Under the pieces are notes generated by a model. That model ran no database searches, was not told the DNA's origin, and saw only the letters and a list, made by a program, of their open reading frames with translations. The translations under genes and the position numbers were made by a program. A stretch of DNA of 64,000 bases, taken from assembly GCA_944470555.2 (NCBI GenBank), contig OX104131.1:16918515-16982514 (forward strand). Direction: 5' to 3'. Positions 49,301 through 58,300 of the stretch are shown piece after piece. The DNA comes from Heterobilharzia americana (lineage: Eukaryota; Platyhelminthes; Trematoda; Strigeidida; Schistosomatidae). The number at the start of each line of letters is the position of its first letter. The first letter of the stretch is position 1.

Positions 49301-52300
49301 GTTAGTACTCAGCCACTGGATAATTATCCAATAGCTTATGTTTCCCATGCTGACAGCAATCGATGATGAAAATCCTTTCAAAATAAAGCGAAGTATATGT
49401 TTTTGATGTTATAGCTTGTAAATCTTCGTCGTCGACTGCAACGAAATGATCGCCTGTTTAGTTGGAGATGGCTCGATATTGCCTGTATTTTCTTAGTTTT
49501 GAGACATGCATCCTGTATTTCATTGCTAGTCATTACTCATCATTATTATCAAAGTATGTTTTTGTTAATTCATCAAAACAGAAGTGCTCAGTGACTAGGT
49601 ACAGTTTAATTTGAGTTCCCTATCAAAATATTTAGCATTATATAGAACATAACACTGTTCTACTTCAAAACGTTTGATAATATACGGTTAAAAATATCCG
49701 TTTAGAGCTTGTGCTAATGTTCAACTGCATTATGATTATAAAAGTTTCATCAGTAGCTTAAACAGATCAGTTAGCTAAGAATTATTAAATTACAATACCC
49801 AGAAATCTTAGTTCTTGGCATCTAAAAATATAAGCAAAGAGAAGTATGTACCTGAAGATGATTGGATAAGAAAAATCCTAAGATTTAATTTCATTGACAA
49901 CTTAGTATCAAGCTTTAATTATGATGCAGAACGCTAGTCAAGTGGATTTAAACAAGAAGGTTGAGTGTTCAAACTTTATCTTATCCACTTTAGTATGAGC
50001 ATCACAGTAGTATCGTCGTCGACTGCAACATCACAATGCAATATTAAAATTTGTGCATGCAACATCACTAACACCCAGCCTCCAATAGATATCACATAAT
50101 ACAGTCTGATGACTTTATATTCAGCCTGAAATAAATCTACAGTAGGCATATTGGTTGAGTCTGTACGCCAACAGATACGAGTAAACAGAAAATGACTAAC
50201 ATGAAAGAATGATTCCCATTGTACAAGAGGTGTCTGTCACGACTCAGTAGCCTAGGGTTTGAAGTAATGGGTGCTAAGTTTGAGTTTCAGCTGGAACACC
50301 ACCAACTAGTATGAAGCAGGTACAGTCAGCTGACGAGCCCCTAGTAGGAAGAAATGCGCATCGCGGACTCCACTACTAACCGACATCAAGCAAATAATCA
50401 CTTGAGAGTCAAAGAAAGCATAAGGGCGATTAAAACACGCGTAAACAGTGATATTCTAAAACGTTTTTGATATTCTTTTAAAGAAAACCAATAACACCTA
50501 TTGGGATTGAAGAATCAGCATTGAATAGTTAGTTTGTTTGTCCAAATTTATCAAGCGATGAACACAAAGAAAGAGGATTTCAGGGAATTTTGAAAAAATC
50601 CCTTTGAATACTCACTATTCGAATGAGTTGACTAAACATATTGTACTTCGCAAGTATCTAACTGCTACATTACACACACACACGCAACTCAGAAAATTGT
50701 TTTAAAGTGCATCAATTTATTCTCCCATTATTCGCAAAACGATGTAAAAAGACGCACACAGAGAGAAATAAAACCAGACAAAATGTAGGTGAACAAATAC
50801 TGATTTTTATGAAGTGCTTAACCTGACTGGTCAATCTAAATATCTTCCAATTAAATGTCATAAGAATATGAACAAAATAAATAGTGTGACATTTACTTTT
50901 ATAACATGGAATTCAAACAGATATAGTCTATTCGGAGGTTTGTTGGGATTTATTTATTGATTTCAGGTTGGCATTCATCACGGACCATTGAATTCCGACC
51001 GAGTAGCTTAATGATAATGTGCTAGCCATGAAACTTGAAGGTTCTCTGTTCCATTCCTGACGAGGTCATGGGTGCAGACTGTTAAGGAGTCCCATACTAA
51101 GATGAAATACCTAGCCAGTGCTACCAGGTTTCCAGTGTTTCTCAAACTGATGTCAGTCCATGAAGAATACCAACCTGAGATATTATCGATCTTTCACTAG
51201 TGATTAAAGAAACTTTTAGCCATCCACGAACTATAAGTCTGGAAAAAAAATACTGTATATAACATTACTAATTAAGTATCGTCGAATGCCATTAGGATGT
51301 ATATGGGCTTAATTCTCAAGTACTCTTCACCCAGCCAAACTCATACACCATGTATTACACTAGTGCAGCCGCAAAACTATGGTCATATTACATCTCTATT
51401 CTAGTGATGTATTCAAAACAATGCAGAAAACAACCAGCCAAATAAACGGAATATAAACAGGATTCACTGAAATTGTACTAAAACACCACAAAAATATATT
51501 CAACAAGATAATGAACTTTGAATAGTCTAGCTTACGGGATCAAATGATAGCAGGGAAACTTTTCAACGTCACAATTACATACGACATATGTTTTGCAGTT
51601 GACTGTAAGTGCTAAACAAATACTGGTATTGCGATGCTTTGAAAAGCAGTTTGCTTTCAATAACCAAGTTATAGTTAGAAACGTAAAAGATCATGTGACT
51701 GATAAATCATCGAGGAAATAGCTTTATAGTACAGATGATTTCAGCAATCTTACAATAAGCGGCATGTAATTACTCAGATTGCCCACAGATAAAATTGATG
51801 GATACTAAGTTGGCGCATTACGAAAAGCATTTCCAATAAACTACAGACATACATCAACAGCTGCCACCTACGCTCACTCGATACTGAAGATCAGATGGCC
51901 AGAAAAAATAAGCAACAAGGAACTCTGGCCTAGCAACGAACCAACCAGTAACCTGCCACCCAACAAATATGCAGAAGAAGGTGGAGATGGATTGAATGGG
52001 GCATACACTGAGAAGACCATTTGGGGACATCACACTCCAGCTCAGGCCCTCGAGTGGAACCTAGATGGGAAATGACGAGTTGGGCGTCTGATGGTGACAC
52101 GGAGGAGATCGTATGAGATAGAAATGGAAGCTTCTAGGCAGTCGTGGAGCCAGGTTGAATAGGCTACAGAGAAGAGAGTGAAATAGCGACGTGCTACTGA
52201 AGCCCTATGTCCTACTAGGAACCCATAGGGCGAATAATAATAATAATAAACTTGAATAAAGCAGTTAACACCGCATATAATTCGTAATTAATGCGAATTA

Positions 52301-55300
52301 TGACTGAAAATACTGTTGTTTCACCGATAGTCATCTGGCAAAATTCGGTCAGGTAACATACGTTTCTGCAAAAAACAGTACACAACCGCTACATTAGCCC
52401 TTCAATAACAGATCATTTCAATGAGCATTTCATGCTGACAATCTGTTTCATATGTGTTACATTCTCTCGTCCTACTTAATAGTCAAATAAAACCAAAAAC
52501 AATAAAGAGGTTTCGATGATTCGCTTATTTGATAAAGTAAACAGTGATACAGTTCTACGTACTATATGAATTTCTGAGCGCAAATTCTGGCTGATAGTCA
52601 TCTGATACTTTAATTCCTGCTTTAAACGTCATCATCCAGTAAATAAAACTGTATCATCATTATGCGCTACATTAAATAAAATAAATCTAATATACACAGT
52701 CGCATTCTCTACTACAGTGCCCAAGTTTTGCCCTCATGTAAAGTTTCTGTAAATTACGCCAACTGCATTAAAAACATTACAAAAGAAACCTTATAGAGTT
52801 GATACACTCTGTAATAATCATTTAAGCACCATAGGTCAATGAAATGAACCACTTGAGACTATGTTCTACTCTTTTACTGGTTTTCTGTATTAAATCATCT
52901 ACAGAGGTATTGGGAAACCGAACAAATTCCGAGTTTTCGCGTATAATCCAAGTGGCCCCAGTGTTCTACTGGATAACCCTTTGGCGTTTGAAACGATATG
53001 TACCGGGTTCGAGTCTCAGTGAGAGCAACATCACATCACTGGGGTGCAGGTACATCCAGCTGACGAATACCAAATAGGACGAAACGCGCGCCCTCAACTC
53101 CACTGAGAGTCGTTAAGAGGAAATTAAGAATCATCTGCATTCTTGGTATACATTCCGAATTCGGTGGTCAAAACCACATTAGACCAATTCAAAACATGCT
53201 TCTACATTCCATGTTTACCTATTTTAGTTCTGTTATAAGTAAATATTTTGATGAAAAGTCTGTACAGAATGGTAAGTTTTCATAACTAGTTCTGTGTAAT
53301 TTTGCTGCATGAATTTCATCCACATAGGCACCGGCACATATGGTCAACCTCTCATTAGTATCAATACAAGGCTGATGATATGCGCTTTTCAAAGTTTTAA
53401 CATAAAGGGAGACGAAATTATGTTGAAAAAAAGTCGGTCACTCTTCTACAACAGCTATTAGCAAGCTAGTAGGCATAAACATAAAATGTGAGAGTGCATA
53501 CAGTTTAGAAAAGCTGGACTTATGTTGATCAGTAGTGCCCATTAAGGATGTTCACCCACTATATTCTCATTTAATCTTGGAACGAACATCCTTATAGAGG
53601 TCCCCCTTCTGTCGCTTGTCTTTACAGAGATCGACCTTGTCATACGACACTCTTCAGTAGACCTAGAGTCCACATATGGTAAAGCTCTGTTACCTTTGGA
53701 AGATGAAGTCTTCTGGACACTTTGAGAAGCTATTTAATAAGTTTTGGGATACGTTTTTCTCCAGTGAAAATCAAATTCTCGCTACAGGACTGGTCTATGT
53801 TGATGCCCCGTTTAACAACAGAAAGTGAAGTGATTGACAGCCCTTACCAATTTGTGGATACAAAAGGCAAATCCGACCTTTACCAACTCATGTCATCTAA
53901 GGCACAACCATGATATGCAACTGCTCATTAAGGGTCGAGTATACTGTGCTACAGTTTGCTCTTTTCTTATTATGTAGTTGTGAAACGTAGTCATTAAGGG
54001 TAGAAGGCATGAGGGGTTTGATCATGGTTGTCTTTGTAGCTCTGGCCACGTGTTGCAAAAACTTTACGTCAGTAGTGCAGAAGTTAAGTATAGAGTTTTA
54101 GGAAAGACAAGTATGTCAGTTGATGGGACTGCGAACCTTCGTCAGCTCAAATAAGTAGGATGTGTTACATGTACCTACTTACTATCTACCCTGTTGCGCA
54201 ATGTTGGCTAGATAAGTTCAGGCTGGCAAAGGGTTACAGGTGGCAAGCTAAAACCTGAAGTCAGTCTCTGTTTATCTTAACAGTGTACGACAGTGAAGAT
54301 TTCCCTATTGCGGTCAGCATGACAGCCGAAAACGGTGATTGCAGACTTTAGGCGACGCGGCTCAGAACCGGTCTCAGAGGCACAGATTCATTTACACATT
54401 ACCTTCATCTTAAATATCCTCTCGAATTTCATTACCAATTCATTCCTCTTCGTTCTCTTTTCGCGACTTTTGATCACGCTGGTTACTTTCTTCCTCATTT
54501 CCCTATCTCTCATTTCATTGCCTTATCGTTTGATGTGGTGATCTGAGGTGGGGTAACATGGGTTGTAAGGCAGTAATACCAGTCTTTATGTCGATACTTA
54601 CTGACTGCCTGTGTTGATCAATATGTCACGTGAGGGAATAAATTTTTTTAACAAAGATAGGGTTTTGGTACATAAAATGCCTAAAAATAATTTGTGCTGT
54701 AAAACGCAAGTGACTTCTATGTTTATAGTTAGAAAATAGGAGTCAAAAATGTAAATATGCACCGAGATAGTTGGCTAATAAGCAGTGAGGTGAAAACAGT
54801 GGGACTAATTTCATCGAGCCCATCACGGGTGTGCTGTTACTAGTCTTGGTAGATGCCTTTTCAAATTAACTGGAAATAGCGAAATGGTCCCGTGAACAGA
54901 ATTTAAAAATGTTACCAATTTTGGCTGACACATTTCCTTGTTATAATTTATCTAAAAACATAGATGCAGATAACGGTTCACAATTTGCGGTATGCTAATG
55001 TGCCACTTAAAAGCGGCCTGTAGTATGCAATACGACGAATGCAAGAAGTGATATCGTGACAACTGCAAGAACATGATGTCTGCAGCATACAAAAAGCGTA
55101 GCAATACAGGGAACATCTGACACTATCGACTGAGCTGCTGAAAAATCTCCATTCTCCGGAAAAGCTAAGAAACTCCTGAACACCTTCATAAAACTGGAGT
55201 CTAAAATAAGACCCAACGGTTGCGATAGTGATAATGGCACTACATCTGATAAAGCATAAATGTTTCTGAACACCCCTACAGCAGAGACAAAGTCGGTCAG

Positions 55301-58300
55301 GAAACCACATACAAGGTGTGATCGGGGTAACTTTGAAAATTATACTTAAGGTAAAACCAAGCGAGTATCTTCAGGTTTTCACATCGCCAGAGCTAGCAGA
55401 CCTAGTTTCGAAACTACCAGTCGTAAAACCATATCACTGGCGAAAGGCATGAAGGTGAAGTACTATCAATGCCACCGATGAAGGTGAATCACAATCCCCA
55501 CCCAGTTCAGTGACTCGACTAGTGACAATGCACGAACAAAAGGGAACGAAATTTCAAGACGAGGCTTTAATGATAAGGTTGATGAACTAGACCTTGGTTA
55601 GCCTTCTTCATCAAACGACTCCGAAAAATGGCAAGTAGAAAAGAATAAGCAATTTTTTAGGAAGTCGGCTATAGTCCTACAGCTATCTGACATCCCGCAA
55701 TAGAGAAAAGATGAAGTAAAACTCTGTGGAAAGTCTGGGATCTTTCACAGATTTGAAGAAAGTAGGGATCTAGAACTGCATGACCGTTTCTCACACAACC
55801 TTGGCAAAGTCCGAAATTTGATTGGTAAGTTATTACTAGAAAGTATATCGGGAGTTACGCTACTCAATATCCATAAAAAGAGAAGAAAAGAGGCAATTCT
55901 TGTCAAAACCAGTGGTTGGAGACTCTAGGTGATGACATGGCTCAGAACCGATGTCAGTGGCGCAGATGTATACACACATTATCCTCATCTTAACGACACT
56001 ATACCGAATCTCACCATTTTTTCATTCTTCCTTTCTCTTTTTTCGTACTTTATATTTCTTCTGACTGCATTCACTTATCTTCATCTTGCGCCTCAGTGCC
56101 TTTTTATTTGATGTACTGATATGAGATGTAGCCAGTCGGATCGTTACGCAGTATTGGCTGGTCCTATGTTGATATTGGTGATGATGATGAATTCTTGTCA
56201 AAAATAGACTTCAACTACCTTGAGTCACCTTCAAGTTAACCGAGGAAAGAGACTTCATTCTAAGGAGTGCTCCCAAACTTTAAGAAACTGGAGCGTTTAT
56301 GTATCGAGGCTTGTTTCTTACTGAGCCAACTAAAAAACCGATTATCAGAAGCAAAACTGAAATCCCAGTTAGCAGTAGGAGAGTAAGGTCTAAACTTGGT
56401 AGGTTCTGCTTAGTGAGACCTCACAAACATGATCCCGAAGCCCCTGCAGATGTAATAAAAGCTCATCTCGTAAGCAAGTTCCAATGGTCTCCTGAATAAA
56501 TAAATCCAGCTACATGATTTAACAGGCGTGAAACCCACGATATAATTACAGACTCGGAAATGTGGTTCACTCCTGAGATCACTAATGGTAAAGTACATTT
56601 ACAAGGGTCCCATCTTTCTTCAAAGGAACAAGTTAACACGCAGTCATACTTTACATGTTGAATACCTTAACTGTAAGAGCCACTGGAGCAGTCGTACATG
56701 AAATTGGGACATATGAAATACTACGCATCATCATCATCATTATCAACATAGGACCAAGCATTACTGCGTAACGGTCCGACTGGCCACGCCTCACGTCAGT
56801 TAATCAAGTAGAAAGGTAGTGAGGCGAAGGATGAAGATAAGTGAATGCAGTCAAAAGAAATATAAAGTACGAGAAGAAAGGAAAGAGGAGTGACAAAATG
56901 GTGAGATTCAGTATAGCGTTGTTAAGATGAGGATAATGTGTGTATACATCTGCGCCACTGACATCGGTTCTCAGCCATATCATCTAGGGTCTCCAACCAC
57001 TGGTTCCTCTTGTCCCGCCGACCCCAACCACTTAGTCTGCATCGTCCTACATGGCTTAAACCAACAGGCAGAGACTTCATACATTGGTGCCATGTTTTAG
57101 TCTGGCCACCTTGGGCCTGTTTACAGCCTGGATCCACCTCAGCCAACATTGTGTGACGAGGCAATCGGTGACTAGGCATACGTAGTACGTGTCCCAACCA
57201 TCTCAGTCGATGAAGGTTCACAACCTCGTCAACGCTGTCGACTGGAATACAGGAGACAAGATATTAGCCAAGTCGTAACTTATTAAAGCCCTGAATGTGA
57301 GGCTGAAGACTTCCTCCTGAGTAAGGTGACTCTGAATAGATGATTCCAGATAGTAATTTGTGGGATGTTTTAATGCACCATCAATTAACTGGGACAGCCA
57401 AACAGCAGAACCAATAAGTAATTCCTTCGGCCTCAGCTTAATGAAAATATCAATTCCTTCGTCTCTTGTACAGCAAATAAGAGCAGCAAAACAATATGAT
57501 AATCGGTACATCTCACCAGTTGAGGCTTCATGGTGAAACGTCAAGCAGTTTAACGCTTCAATGACTCAACGGTTTACTTTATGGACTGTCCTACATGAAC
57601 GAAAATACCGTTTTCCGTGCATAAATCACAAATTTCGAAGCCTATTGCGAAGAAAGAAAACGTATTTTAGCATTAACACTGACGTTGGTACTCTCGAAAT
57701 GAAGAGATATTACATAGTAGACCAGAATAAACTTATCTCAACAATCCATCAGTACTGAATGTACTTCAAAAACCGTTCTCATACATGGTGTAATAGAATA
57801 CTCGACGAGACTATTATTTCGTATCAACAATAGGAGTAATACTTAGCACGGTACGCATGCATTAATTTGAGTATCAGAAACTGCCTAGTTAGTTGAAGAT
57901 AGTAAGGACAAACCGGAAGCTATGGTAGAATAATTTCTGAAATATTCACCCAAGAAGATTCCCAAAAATGACTTTGGACCTGGCTTATCTCGCCTTTTCC
58001 TTCCCATTAGGTAGGAATACATCAGAGGACATATAGATTACAAAAGCCAACGACAAAATTCGTGTTCGTGTCGAGTAAACAAGACTTTGGACTCACTATC
58101 AAGAGAAATAGTTGGCTTAGTCGACAGACTCAGTCAAGAGAGAACTGAAAAAATAGATCCATTACAAGCCAATTAACGTAGGAATATAGCCATATATCCT
58201 CAAACTAGAGACTTGCATTTGATAAGTGAGTTGCTACAATTTACTTCATTTCATATTAACCAAATTTTATGCAAAATTATCATGGCTCAGCTAAGAATAT

